Shown piece by piece: positions 24,707 through 33,193 of a stretch of 64,000 nucleotides of DNA. Each line of letters starts with the position of its first letter. The first letter of the stretch is position 1. Both the position numbers and the translations under genes were made by a program. Under the pieces are notes generated by a model. The model searched no databases. It saw only the letters and a program-made list of their open reading frames with translations, and was not told the DNA's origin. Origin of the DNA: Shewanella sp. 1CM18E (lineage in GTDB: Bacteria > Pseudomonadota > Gammaproteobacteria > Enterobacterales > Shewanellaceae); NCBI RefSeq assembly GCF_023161665.1, contig NZ_JALNTW010000019.1, positions 1-64,000 of the forward strand. The letters run 5' to 3'.

Positions 24707-25639
24707 ATGGAATTAGAAGAGATCTACCGCCAAGATCTAAGCTTGTTAATCGCGCTGCAAATATTGGTTGAAGAGCGCAGTGTGACTCAAGCAGCTAAAC
24801 GGCTGCATTTGAGTCAGTCTGCTACCAGTCGAATTTTGTCTCGTTTACGCGAAATGTTAGATGATCCGCTCTTTTCGAGAGTCGGCCAGCAGCTAGTGCC
24901 CACCTCTTTTGCACTGGAGTGCTACCAGCAGTTACGCCAACCAACCGGACAATTGATTGAGTTGCTCACCCCTAAAGCCTTTGTGCCACAGGAATGCCAA
25001 CAGCAATTTTCTATCGCCGCGACAGACTATGCGATGCAAGCGCTAATTCCGTTTATTTTGCCGCATATTTATCAGCAAGCACCAAATATACGCCTCGAAA
25101 TTGTGCCGGTGCAGCAAAAAGAATTACAGGCGCAGCTCAGTGTAAAAGGCGCAGATATGGCGATTTGTCGTGCTATTGGTCAGATCGGCAATTTACAACA
25201 TACTTTTCTCGGCAAAGTCGGGGTGAGCTGTTTAGTGTCGCCCAACCACCCGTTGGCCGATCGTGATATAAGCCTAGAGGATTATCTCTATTATCCTCAT
25301 GCAACGATTGCCATTAGTGACGGAGTAAAAGCCTTACTCGATGACGCCATTAGCCAATATCCACCGCGCACCGAACTATTAAGAACGCCGCACTTAGATA
25401 CAGCGCTCGCGTTGCAATCGGTTAACCCATTAATAATTACGGTACCAGAAGGTATGGCTGCGATAGCCGCTGAGCGCCATCGACTCAAGGTAAAACCGCT
25501 GCCGTTTAAGCTACAAAGCTTAGATTACAACCTGTTTTGGCATTCGCGCTGCGAGCAAGACAAGGCACAAAAATGGTTACGCCAAGAGATAGCCAATGCA
25601 ACCCAAGCAATACTGGCGCAAACACCACAAAATACCTAG
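24707..25639 (+). CDS. LysR-family regulator, candidate DMSP/acrylate regulator
   Basis: A 310-residue LysR regulator. The winged helix-turn-helix (about 8-68; ILVEERSVTQAAKRLHLSQS, ATSRILSRLREML) is followed by a two-lobed effector domain (about 95-300). It is divergent from ardAB and convergent with acuI, in the middle of the DMSP/acrylate genes. That makes it the best local candidate for binding the TGGAA-N4-TTCCA sites. LysR proteins usually bind T-N11-A palindromes, and these sites are T-N12-A, so the match is not exact. Confidence 0.88.
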   Translation: MELEEIYRQDLSLLIALQILVEERSVTQAAKRLHLSQSATSRILSRLREMLDDPLFSRVGQQLVPTSFALECYQQLRQPTGQLIELLTPKAFVPQECQQQFSIAATDYAMQALIPFILPHIYQQAPNIRLEIVPVQQKELQAQLSVKGADMAICRAIGQIGNLQHTFLGKVGVSCLVSPNHPLADRDISLEDYLYYPHATIAISDGVKALLDDAISQYPPRTELLRTPHLDTALALQSVNPLIITVPEGMAAIAAERHRLKVKPLPFKLQSLDYNLFWHSRCEQDKAQKWLRQEIANATQAILAQTPQNT

Positions 25640-25657
25640 CTGGTGAATTTTTATCAC

Positions 25658-25686
25658 AAAAAAGCCCAGCAATTGCTGGGCTTTTG
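25658..25686. terminator. Bidirectional terminator between LysR and acuI
   Basis: AAAAAAGCCCAGCAATTGCTGGGCTTTT: a perfect 9-bp GCCCAGCAA/TTGCTGGGC palindrome with flanking A- and T-runs. Confidence 0.92.
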
Positions 25687-25700
25687 GGTTCTGACTGAAC

Positions 25701-26681
25701 TTATAGCTGCACCAATACTCGACCAGTGACTTGACCTTTAATAATGCGCTGCGCATATTCAGGTACTTGCTCAAGAGCGATAGTCTCGCAAGCATCGTCA
25801 AAATAACTTTCAGGTAGCAAGTTAAGTACCGCTTCCCAAGCCGCTTGGCGCTTTTCAAATGGGCAAGCTACAGAGTCAACGCCCAGTAGGTTCACGCCAC
25901 GTAAAATAAATGGCATCACAGTTGTTGGTAGTGCAAAACCACCCGCTAAACCACAAATTGCAGCAGCGCCACCGTAGTTCATCTGTGCTAATGCCGTAGC
26001 CAATACCTTATTACCTACCGTATCAACAACACCCGCCCAACGTTGCTTTTCAAGTGGACGCGAATCCGCTTCAAGCTCGCTACGGTCAATCACTTCGCTA
26101 GCACCTAACTTAGTTAGCAATGCACCGTTTTGCTCTACACGGCCAGAGCTTGCCACAACACGGTAACCTAACTGCGCTAGCAAGGTCACCGCAACAGAAC
26201 CAACACCACCACTGGCGCCAGTCACTAAAATATCACCGTCAGCTGGTTTAATACCGGCATTTTGCAAAGCTTGTACACATAGCATCGCCGTTAGGCCTGC
26301 TGTACCAATTTGCATCGCTTTAGCTGCGTCACAATTACTTGGCATTGGCACTAACCAATCTGCTTTAACACGGGCTTTTTCAGCAAGGCCGCCCCAGTGA
26401 TTTTCACCTACGCCCCAACCTGTAAGGATAACCTTGTCACCCGCTTTATAACGCTCGTCACTCGACTCAAGTACCGTACCTGCAAAGTCGATACCCGGAA
26501 CCATAGGGAAATTACGAATAATTTTACCTACGCCGGTTACCGCTAAACCATCTTTGTAGTTAAGTGATGAGCAAGCAACATCAACTAATACTTCACCTTC
26601 AGGTAGATCGGTTTCAGCGATTTGGCGAACATTCGCAATAGTAAGCTTTTCTTCTTGGGTCAAAACAAGCGCGTTAAACAT
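25701..26681 (-). CDS. acuI: Acryloyl-CoA reductase AcuI (YhdH type)
   Basis: A 326-residue zinc-independent medium-chain reductase (MDR, quinone-oxidoreductase-like). The NADPH site is GASGGVGSVAVTLLAQLG (about 154-171), followed by SSGR, typical of NADPH use. SLNYKDGLAVTG near residue 40 is characteristic of the AcuI/YhdH family. AcuI reduces toxic acryloyl-CoA to propionyl-CoA, protecting DMSP-degrading cells when acrylate enters the cytoplasm. Its position next to dddY/ardAB favours that role over a general YhdH. It has no copy of the TGGAA palindrome upstream, so it may be expressed independently. Confidence 0.92.
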   Translation of the reverse strand: MFNALVLTQEEKLTIANVRQIAETDLPEGEVLVDVACSSLNYKDGLAVTGVGKIIRNFPMVPGIDFAGTVLESSDERYKAGDKVILTGWGVGENHWGGLAEKARVKADWLVPMPSNCDAAKAMQIGTAGLTAMLCVQALQNAGIKPADGDILVTGASGGVGSVAVTLLAQLGYRVVASSGRVEQNGALLTKLGASEVIDRSELEADSRPLEKQRWAGVVDTVGNKVLATALAQMNYGGAAAICGLAGGFALPTTVMPFILRGVNLLGVDSVACPFEKRQAAWEAVLNLLPESYFDDACETIALEQVPEYAQRIIKGQVTGRVLVQL

Positions 26682-26928
26682 GACAAGTTCCTATTAAAAC
26701 TGATGGATGAAGCATAGGCTATAAACAGCCATGAATGAAGTGCATATTTTGCATTGAAGTAATGCGCTATACGCATACAAAGAAAAAGTAGCCAGATTAA
26801 ACCATCTTGCTCAGCAATATTAGACTAAAAAAACTCTGACTGACTAGTCGACTTTATTCCTATACAGCGCTCGCTATTTTATAGACTACACTGAGTTGTC
26901 GCATAAAAAACGTACAAGGAATATAAGT

Positions 26929-28449
26929 ATGATTTATAACAAGCCAGGCACACCCGGCGCAAAAATTAACTTCAAGTCACAGTACCAAAATTTCATTGGT
27001 GGTGAATGGGTTAAACCTGTAAACGGCCTCTATTTTGACAACAGTTCACCGGTCGACGGCCAAGTGTTTTGCCAAGTCCCCCGCTCTGATGCAAACGACA
27101 TTGAATTAGCACTCGACGCTGCCCACGCAGCCAAAGATACATGGGGCAAAACCTCTGTCACTGAACGAGCTAACATCTTACTGCGCATAGCCGACCGCAT
27201 TGAACAAAACATCGAAAGCTTAGCCATTGCTGAAACTTGGGATAACGGTAAAGCGGTGCGCGAGACTCTCGCCGCAGACCTACCGCTTGTAGTCGATCAC
27301 TTCCGCTATTTTGCCGGCTGTATTCGCGCCCAAGAAGGCAGCGCAGCAGACATTGACGCCAACACTGTTAGCTATCATTTCCCTGAGCCTCTGGGTGTTG
27401 TCGGTCAAATTATCCCGTGGAACTTTCCTATCTTAATGGCGGCGTGGAAAATTGCCCCCGCCCTAGCCGCAGGTAACTGTGTGGTATTAAAGCCTGCCGA
27501 GCAAACGCCTGCTTCACTGTTAGTTATGCTCGAACTCATTGAAGACTTATTACCAAAAGGCGTACTCAATGTGGTTAATGGCTTTGGCGCTGAGGCCGGA
27601 CAAGCACTGGCGACCAGTAGCCGTATCGCTAAACTTGCCTTTACCGGCTCAACTGAAATTGGTCATCACATTTTAAAATGTGCCGCAGAATCGCTCATCC
27701 CATCTACTGTCGAGCTTGGTGGCAAGTCGCCTAACATTTATTTCAGTGATGTAATGGATCATGAAGATGAATATTTAGATAAAGCGGTAGAAGGCATGTT
27801 ATTGGCCTTTTTCAATCAAGGTGAAGTCTGTACTTGCCCATCGCGAGTGCTGATCCACGAAGGCATTTACGACAAGTTTATTGCCAAAGTCATAGAGCGC
27901 AGTAAAACCATTAAGCAAAGTAACCCTCTCGACACCGACACCCAAGTTGGCGCGCAGGCTTCGCAAGAGCAGTTCGACAAGATCTTGAGTTATCTGCAAA
28001 TTGGTAAAGATGAAGGCGCTGAAGTCTTGATTGGCGGCGACCTATGTCAGCTTGAGGGTGAACACAGTCAAGGCTATTACATTAGCCCCACCATCTTAAA
28101 AGGCACCAATGATATGCGCATCTTCCAAGAAGAAATTTTTGGACCAGTGATCTCAGTGACCACCTTTAAAGATGAAGCCGAAGCCCTAGCCATTGCCAAC
28201 GACACCGAGTACGGCCTAGGCGCAGGCGTGTGGACGCGCGACATGAATACCGCCCAACGTATGGGTCGCGGAATCCAAGCAGGCCGCGTGTGGATTAACT
28301 GTTATCACGCTTACCCAGCACACGCCGCGTTTGGTGGTTATAAAAAATCAGGCATTGGCCGTGAAACCCATAAGATGATGCTCGACCACTATCAAAACAC
28401 CAAAAACCTATTAATTAGCTACGACGTTAATCCACTCGGCTTCTTTTAG
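26929..28449 (+). CDS. aldB: Aldehyde dehydrogenase AldB
   Basis: A 506-residue NAD(P)-dependent aldehyde dehydrogenase. Features are the coenzyme region PWNFPILMAAWKIAPALAAG, catalytic Glu in VELGGKSPN, catalytic Cys in FNQGEVCTCPSR (about residue 300) and EEIFGPV. The C-terminal region (HAYPAHAAFGGYKKSGIG, then PLGFF at the end) closely resembles E. coli AldB, which oxidises acetaldehyde. The ATG at 26929 has an AAGGA site; an upstream extension to 26896 is less likely. It is followed by yjjI-yjjW after a hairpin. A malonate-semialdehyde role (DddC-like) in DMSP use was considered but the AldB resemblance is stronger. Confidence 0.88.
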   Translation: MIYNKPGTPGAKINFKSQYQNFIGGEWVKPVNGLYFDNSSPVDGQVFCQVPRSDANDIELALDAAHAAKDTWGKTSVTERANILLRIADRIEQNIESLAIAETWDNGKAVRETLAADLPLVVDHFRYFAGCIRAQEGSAADIDANTVSYHFPEPLGVVGQIIPWNFPILMAAWKIAPALAAGNCVVLKPAEQTPASLLVMLELIEDLLPKGVLNVVNGFGAEAGQALATSSRIAKLAFTGSTEIGHHILKCAAESLIPSTVELGGKSPNIYFSDVMDHEDEYLDKAVEGMLLAFFNQGEVCTCPSRVLIHEGIYDKFIAKVIERSKTIKQSNPLDTDTQVGAQASQEQFDKILSYLQIGKDEGAEVLIGGDLCQLEGEHSQGYYISPTILKGTNDMRIFQEEIFGPVISVTTFKDEAEALAIANDTEYGLGAGVWTRDMNTAQRMGRGIQAGRVWINCYHAYPAHAAFGGYKKSGIGRETHKMMLDHYQNTKNLLISYDVNPLGFF

Positions 28450-28494
28450 GTTTTGAGCAATATCTAATCAAGACAGTTTAGCGATTGCTAGCTC

Positions 28495-28524
28495 AGCAAT
28501 AGCGGTAAAAATGCCGCTATTGCT
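28495..28524 (+). terminator. Hairpin after aldB
   Basis: AGCAATAGCGG / CCGCTATTGCT, an 11-bp perfect stem with an 8-base loop. The T-run is weak (CACTTTG). Confidence 0.65.
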
Positions 28525-28654
28525 CACTTTGCTTAGTTTCGAGATCCAAACCTGCGGATTTCCAATTTAGAAAATACAACTTAGCTGTTTTTCACTATAA
28601 GAATCTAATTCTGCGCTTTAAAATATATCCATAAAATATAAGTGGATATTGAAC

Positions 28655-30208
28655 ATGACCGTTGAAAATCGTTTTTCTGAAATCACTCGTGACCCTAACC
28701 TTTCACCTAAGCAAAAAAGCAGCGCATTAGCACTCACAGCCGAAGCATGTCTGCCATATGTAGAGGTGTCTGATGCTGTTAAACAGGCGATGCAGCAAGG
28801 GATTATTTGCGACATGTTTGAAGGTCATGCACCATTTAAACCACGCTACGTACTGCCAGACTATGCCAAGTTTTTACAAAACGGCTCAGAGTATTTAGAG
28901 CTAGCGCCAGCACAAGATCTTGATGAAGCGCTAAACGCATTAACCATTATCTACCATCACGTACCATCGGTTACTAATATCCCAGTGTATTTAGGCCAAC
29001 TTGATGATGTGTTATTGCCGTTTTGCCAAGGGCTCGACGACGAAACGATTTATCGAAAGCTCAAGCTGTTTTGGATCATGCTAGATCGCACCTTGCCTGA
29101 CGCCTTTATGCACGTAAACATAGGCCCAACTGACAACATAGTCTGCCGCACTATTTTACGTGTCGATGCTGAGCTAAAGCAGATAGCGCCTAACCTAACG
29201 TTTATGTACGACCCAAGCGTTACCCCTGATGAGCTACTGCAGATTGCCGCCAGCAATATTTGTGAATGCAGCAAGCCGCATATCGCCAACTACCCTATTC
29301 ATGCGAATACATTCGACCAGCAAGGTTTTGGTATTGTCAGCTGTTATAACTCGTTGCCATTAGCCGGTGGTGCTAACACCTTAGTACGCCTGAATTTAAA
29401 AGAGGTGGCGCTACAAGCCAGCAGCATTGGTGACTTTTTCAGTAATGTATTGCCACATTATTGCCAGCTAACCTTTGAGTTAATCGACGCCCGCGCCTCG
29501 TTTTTGCACCAAGAATCTAACTTCTTCAATAGCTTTTTAGTCAAAGAGGGCTTAATCGAAGAGTCACGCTTTGCACCTATGTTTGGTATTTACGGTATGG
29601 CCGAAGCCGTTAATATTTTACAAGGCACACCAGACTTTAATGAAGACAGCTTAGATAAACCAAGTAACCATTATGGTCATAACACTGCCGCCAACGAACT
29701 GGGACATCAAATCTCTAAAGCATTAGATGCCATCGTTAAATCGACACCAGTTAAATTTGGTTATAACGGCCGCGCATTGTTGCACTCACAAGGTGGCATG
29801 AATACAGATAGAGACGTGACCCCAGGCGTGCGTATTCCTTACGGTACCGAGCCAAACCCAATCACTCACATTCAAGCATTGGCCGAGCATCACCAATATT
29901 ACACCTCAGGCATTAGCGATATTCTGACTATCGATGAAACTGTTAAAGCTAACCCGCAAGCCATGATGCAGCTATGTAAAGGTGCACTACAGCTAGGTTT
30001 CCGCGAATTTAGTGCTAACGTCGCGTCTAACGATTTAGTTCGAGTAACCGGTTATATGGTCAAACTGTCAGATATCGCTCGCTATAAAGAGCAAGGCTCG
30101 CGCACCAACACCACCAGCTTAGGTGCCGATGCCGCGCAAAATACCAATATTTTAGCGCGTCAACCAAGAGTGGTCGCCCACGAACTAACGCCAGCGCACA
30201 GCAAGTAA
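28655..30208 (+). CDS. yjjI: YjjI-family glycyl radical enzyme
   Basis: A 517-residue glycyl-radical enzyme of the YjjI (DUF3029) family, about the same length as E. coli YjjI. The radical site is Gly466 in RVTGYMVKLSD, 51 residues from the C-terminus as in other glycyl radical enzymes. A candidate thiyl Cys lies in GIVSCYNSLPLAGG. The reaction is not established to my knowledge. The ATG at 28655 is chosen over a TTG at 28649. yjjW, the matching radical-SAM activase, follows 15 bp downstream. The enzyme would work only without oxygen; upstream aldB suggests, but does not show, a link to an aldehyde product. Confidence 0.9.
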   Translation: MTVENRFSEITRDPNLSPKQKSSALALTAEACLPYVEVSDAVKQAMQQGIICDMFEGHAPFKPRYVLPDYAKFLQNGSEYLELAPAQDLDEALNALTIIYHHVPSVTNIPVYLGQLDDVLLPFCQGLDDETIYRKLKLFWIMLDRTLPDAFMHVNIGPTDNIVCRTILRVDAELKQIAPNLTFMYDPSVTPDELLQIAASNICECSKPHIANYPIHANTFDQQGFGIVSCYNSLPLAGGANTLVRLNLKEVALQASSIGDFFSNVLPHYCQLTFELIDARASFLHQESNFFNSFLVKEGLIEESRFAPMFGIYGMAEAVNILQGTPDFNEDSLDKPSNHYGHNTAANELGHQISKALDAIVKSTPVKFGYNGRALLHSQGGMNTDRDVTPGVRIPYGTEPNPITHIQALAEHHQYYTSGISDILTIDETVKANPQAMMQLCKGALQLGFREFSANVASNDLVRVTGYMVKLSDIARYKEQGSRTNTTSLGADAAQNTNILARQPRVVAHELTPAHSK

Positions 30209-30223
30209 TTCAAGGTAATATTG

Positions 30224-31102
30224 ATGGGCAGAGTAGCCACAGTTAACAACATCATTAACTTCTCTTGTGTCGATGGTCCGGGCAGTCGCTTAGTGATTTT
30301 TATGCAAGGCTGTAACTTTAACTGTAAAAATTGCCACAACCCTTACACCATAGATATGTGTGACAGTTGTGGTGATTGTGTGGCTAGTTGCCCAGCAAAT
30401 GCATTGTCACTGACTCACAACCAACAAGGTAAGTCTAAGGTTGTGTGGCACAGTGAGCTCTGTACTCAATGCGATACCTGTTTATCCACCTGCCCTAGGC
30501 AATCTAGCCCTAAGACTCGCCAATACAGCGTGCCGGAGATGCTAGCGCTTATTCGCAACCAAGTATTTTTCATCAACGGCATAACGGTAAGTGGCGGCGA
30601 AGCAACGCTGCAATTGCCGTTTATCACTGAGTTATTTAAAGCGATTAAAACCAGCGACGATTTAGCCCATTTAAGCTGTATGATCGACAGCAACGGTTAC
30701 TTGTCGACAAATGCTTGGCAGCAAGTCATGCCTTACTTAGATGGCGCCATGATTGATTTAAAATCGTGGCAGCAAGAAACACACCACTACATCACCAATC
30801 GCGATAACCACAGGGTATTTGCCAGTCTTAAGTTACTGGCAGAGCAAGATAAGCTGTATGAGATCCGCTTATTGCATATCCCTACAGTGAGTGATTTCGA
30901 CACTGAAATTGATGCAGTAGCGGCTTATTTAAAACAGTTGCCAGCCAGTGTTAGGGTCAAACTTAATGCGTTTCAGCAACATGGGGTGACAGGCGAAGCC
31001 CGCCAGTGGCCGACTTGCAGTGAAGAGCAGATGCTAGAGTTAGCTGCACGGCTAACTGAACGTGGTGTGGCTAATTTGGTGTTACCAAGTGTGTATTTGT
31101 AG
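30224..31102 (+). CDS. yjjW: YjjW glycyl-radical-enzyme activase (radical SAM)
   Basis: A 292-residue radical-SAM protein. The SAM [4Fe-4S] motif is GCNFNCKNCHNP (Cys30, Cys34, Cys37). An inserted ferredoxin domain holds two further clusters (CDSCGDCVASCP and CTQCDTCLSTCP), the usual layout of glycyl-radical activases. It would generate the radical on Gly466 of YjjI. The ATG at 30224 is preferred over TTG at 30221; AAGG lies 9 bases upstream. It shares an operon with yjjI, as in E. coli. Confidence 0.93.
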   Translation: MGRVATVNNIINFSCVDGPGSRLVIFMQGCNFNCKNCHNPYTIDMCDSCGDCVASCPANALSLTHNQQGKSKVVWHSELCTQCDTCLSTCPRQSSPKTRQYSVPEMLALIRNQVFFINGITVSGGEATLQLPFITELFKAIKTSDDLAHLSCMIDSNGYLSTNAWQQVMPYLDGAMIDLKSWQQETHHYITNRDNHRVFASLKLLAEQDKLYEIRLLHIPTVSDFDTEIDAVAAYLKQLPASVRVKLNAFQQHGVTGEARQWPTCSEEQMLELAARLTERGVANLVLPSVYL

Positions 31103-31186
31103 GCTTGTAGCTAAGCCTACTTATGTAGCTTTAAAGCTAAAGCATGAGAACCTTTAGATTAGGTTTTATTCCCTATTTAGAAACCC

Positions 31187-31531
31187 TTAACGTTCACGAA
31201 TTTCAACAGTATAGTCTGGAGCATCTTCCCACTTAATAGACTTGACTGCCCCAGTGCATCCACTACGAGTAGTTCGATAGCTAGTGATACCAGTAACCTT
31301 TCTATTTACAAACCAGATTACTTTATGATCGTTATAACCAAAGCCTGCTCCTGAAACACAGTATTGCCACGCTTCTTTTTGACCATCAAACTGACGATCA
31401 TACGGAGTTCCCATGATCTCTATAACTTTCTCTTTAGAGTCTCCTGCATCAATTAATATCGTCTTGCTATCCAAAGTTCCGCAACCGCTTATGAGTAGAA
31501 AAACGATACAAACTGAGAATAACTTTTTCAT
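31187..31531 (-). CDS. Small SmpA/BamE-like lipoprotein
   Basis: A lipoprotein of about 114 residues. The signal peptide ends in the lipobox LISGC (Cys near residue 17). The mature region has SmpA/OmlA-like features: GDSKEKVIEIMGTPYDRQ followed by EAWQYC and a strand VIWFVNRKVTGI. BamE-like domains support outer-membrane assembly, but many small relatives are uncharacterised. The ATG at 31531 gives a normal signal peptide; an in-frame GTG at 31543 is possible. It is a single gene at the edge of the hairpin-rich region. Confidence 0.7.
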   Translation of the reverse strand: MKKLFSVCIVFLLISGCGTLDSKTILIDAGDSKEKVIEIMGTPYDRQFDGQKEAWQYCVSGAGFGYNDHKVIWFVNRKVTGITSYRTTRSGCTGAVKSIKWEDAPDYTVEIRER

Positions 31532-31735
31532 TTTTAGGTTCACTGTGTAGACACGATAATTACTCTTTGATTTTCATGAAATCTAACAAAAATAATCCAG
31601 AGAAACTAGAACACTATTAATAATTCATATTTCACATCACACAAGTAATTATAGGCTTTAGTGGTTCCAATGGCTTGCAGCCGGCGTATGTGCAGACACT
31701 TCCGTGACACGCAGCAAGTCCATCCTTGGAAGCTC

Positions 31736-31769
31736 GGCCATGACGTCCATGTCATGGACGGTCACGGCC
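31736..31769. repeat. 34-bp near-palindrome
   Basis: GGCC-A-TGAC-GTCCATG-T-CATGGAC-G-GTCA-C-GGCC: a perfect inner GTCCATG/CATGGAC stem extended by GTCA/TGAC and GGCC/GGCC with one mismatch and one bulge. It has no T-run, so it is not an ordinary terminator. Confidence 0.7.
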
Positions 31770-31915
31770 GTACCTACACTAGGTTAGAAAAGCAGAAACA
31801 TTTCACCTATTGTATTCTCAACAAAGAGCAAAAGACTTAGATTCGCATGAGACTCACAGAAAACACCCAGTTCCCCATCGGAGTTGCCGAAATACGTAGA
31901 TAAAAATGCCGTGGG

Positions 31916-32160
31916 ACCATCATGGATGATGGTTCAGGCTCGGAGGGACATGGATGTCCCATCTGAGCCGTTAGGCAATTTTTATTGGAGTATGAGGATC
32001 AACAACTTCGTCGGGGCGGCAGGGGAGATCCAAGAGGGGATTGCTGTTGATCCCCTCTTGGCCGAGTGTGAGCTGGAAGCTCACGACCTTTATCAAACGA
32101 AGTTTGATTGCTTAAGTTCAGACGTAGTCTGATAAACAAAGTTGTTAGACAAGGTCTAAC
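31916..32160. repeat. Array of seven short hairpins with tiny loops
   Basis: In order: ACCATCAT-GG-ATGATGGT (31916); GGCTC..GGGACAT-GG-ATGTCCC..GAGCC (31937-31969); a 12-bp stem CCAAGAGGGGAT/ATCCCCTCTTGG (32030-32061); GTGAGCT-GGA-AGCTCAC (32068); ATCAAAC-GAA-GTTTGAT (32092); TCAGAC-GTA-GTCTGA (32118); GTTAGAC-AAG-GTCTAAC (32144). AACAACTT (32001-32008) can pair with AAGTTGTT (32139-32146), closing a multibranch that holds four of the hairpins. Stems differ in sequence but share architecture, so this is not a CRISPR or tandem repeat. A structured RNA is possible. Confidence 0.7.
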
Positions 32161-32182
32161 CATCAACCCAAAACGCAAAGCA

Positions 32183-32216
32183 AAAAAAAGCACCCCATTT
32201 GGGATGCTTTTTTATT
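32183..32216 (+). terminator. Rho-independent terminator after the hairpin array
   Basis: AAAAAAAAGCACCCC-ATTT-GGGATGCTTTTTT: a 7-bp stem with one mismatch, A-run before and T-run after. On the plus strand it would end a transcript of the hairpin array. Confidence 0.85.
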
Positions 32217-32220
32217 TTAC

Positions 32221-32307
32221 AGCCTAAGTAAAACTTAACTTCTTAGGCTTTCAAAGTTACTCGAAAGTAACTCAATGGGTATCCGAAAATGTACGCAAGA
32301 GTCGGAT
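32221..32307. repeat. Three further inverted repeats after the terminator
   Basis: AGCCTAAG/CTTAGGCT (32221-32249), AGTTACT-CGAA-AGTAACT (32255-32272) and ATCCGA/TCGGAT (32281-32307). They continue the hairpin-rich character downstream of the terminator. Confidence 0.6.
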
Positions 32308-32632
32308 TGAAAAGTAGTCCGGTCGAAGCTTCTAATAACAATGCCTCAGCTCTGTCGAATCCGGCTCAGCCAGCGGAGCTAGCTAATGTCGAACTCCCAG
32401 TCGATTGAGTCCTCGTTATATCAATGAACTCTCCGACCTAAACCGCTGAGTTCAAACTAGCAATAAAACGTGACCTATGTCAAACTTTTATTTTTTTACG
32501 TTTAAAAACTACTCAGCAACCGCTTCAGCAGAGTTAGCTCTGTCCGTTAGCGTAAAAGCCTGCAAAAGCAGAGTGATTCACTACAACGACCAATTCAGTC
32601 ACTTTCAATAATTTATCGACCGTTAAATCAAG

Positions 32633-33139
32633 CTAGCTTTGCGCAGCAAAACCTTCATGGTAATGCACTTCACCCGCTGGCAAATCACCTTGCAATTTCA
32701 ACGCTTGAAAATACTCAGCTGGCACACCGGCTAACACGAGTTCAGCCGTAGCTTTAAAACCAAAACGGCCATAATAACCTGGCTCACCAAGTACCACACA
32801 ACCAGCCGCATTAAGAGCATTGAGCTCCTCAATCGCGGCCTGCATTAATGCTTTACCAATACCTTTGCCCTGCTCTGTTGGCACTACCGATATTGGGCCG
32901 AGACCATACCAATGCTCAGCCCCATCAGTAATCGTTACTGGAGAAATTGCTACATGCCCTACAATGGCATCACCGTCTTCTGCTACAAGCGATATAGATA
33001 ACACCCCGGCGTTGCGCAGCGCTTTGACAATAAATTGTTCGCTATGATCGGTGTGCGGCGCGTCAAGAAATGCAGCAACCGTTACCGCATCAATAGCTTG
33101 TATGTCAGTCGCTTGTTCTTTGCGAATATGAATACTCAA
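32633..33139 (-). CDS. GNAT-family N-acetyltransferase
   Basis: A 168-residue GNAT acetyltransferase resembling YhbS-type proteins. The acetyl-CoA pyrophosphate loop is visible as VVPTEQGKGIGKALMQAAIEE (about residues 88-108), and GEPGYYGRFGFKA (about 121-133) is typical of the YhbS subgroup. The substrate is unknown. It lies 54 bp after an ArsR-type regulator and an ArsP-like permease on the same strand. Some arsenic operons carry a GNAT (ArsN), but nothing in this sequence identifies such activity. Confidence 0.88.
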   Translation of the reverse strand: MSIHIRKEQATDIQAIDAVTVAAFLDAPHTDHSEQFIVKALRNAGVLSISLVAEDGDAIVGHVAISPVTITDGAEHWYGLGPISVVPTEQGKGIGKALMQAAIEELNALNAAGCVVLGEPGYYGRFGFKATAELVLAGVPAEYFQALKLQGDLPAGEVHYHEGFAAQS

Positions 33140-33193
33140 TTAAATCTCTCCAGCAAAGTTTTCGCCATTTTAAGCTGATATTAGCCTGCCAAA

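Larger units (their letters stand above)
31544..32632. other. Gene-free hairpin-rich region
   Basis: About 1.1 kb without a convincing gene but with at least ten perfect or near-perfect inverted repeats. The main groups are at 31736-31769, 31916-32160 and 32221-32307. An open frame at 31884-32132 runs through the hairpins, has no ribosome site and looks accidental. No transposase, tRNA or integrase is present. The part from 32310 to 32632 contains weaker inverted repeats such as CAGAG-TTAG-CTCTG near 32530. Confidence 0.65.

Noticed and set aside
26929..28449. DddC-type malonate-semialdehyde dehydrogenase for DMSP use
   Set aside because: The C-terminal sequence and active-site region match AldB, and no dddA or dddD is nearby.
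31884..32132. 82-codon open frame through the hairpin array
   Set aside because: No ribosome site, it spans several perfect hairpins, and its composition looks accidental. Conservation in relatives could reopen it.
31916..32160. Possible CRISPR array
   Set aside because: The hairpin units have different sequences and irregular spacing. There is no repeated direct unit and no cas gene.
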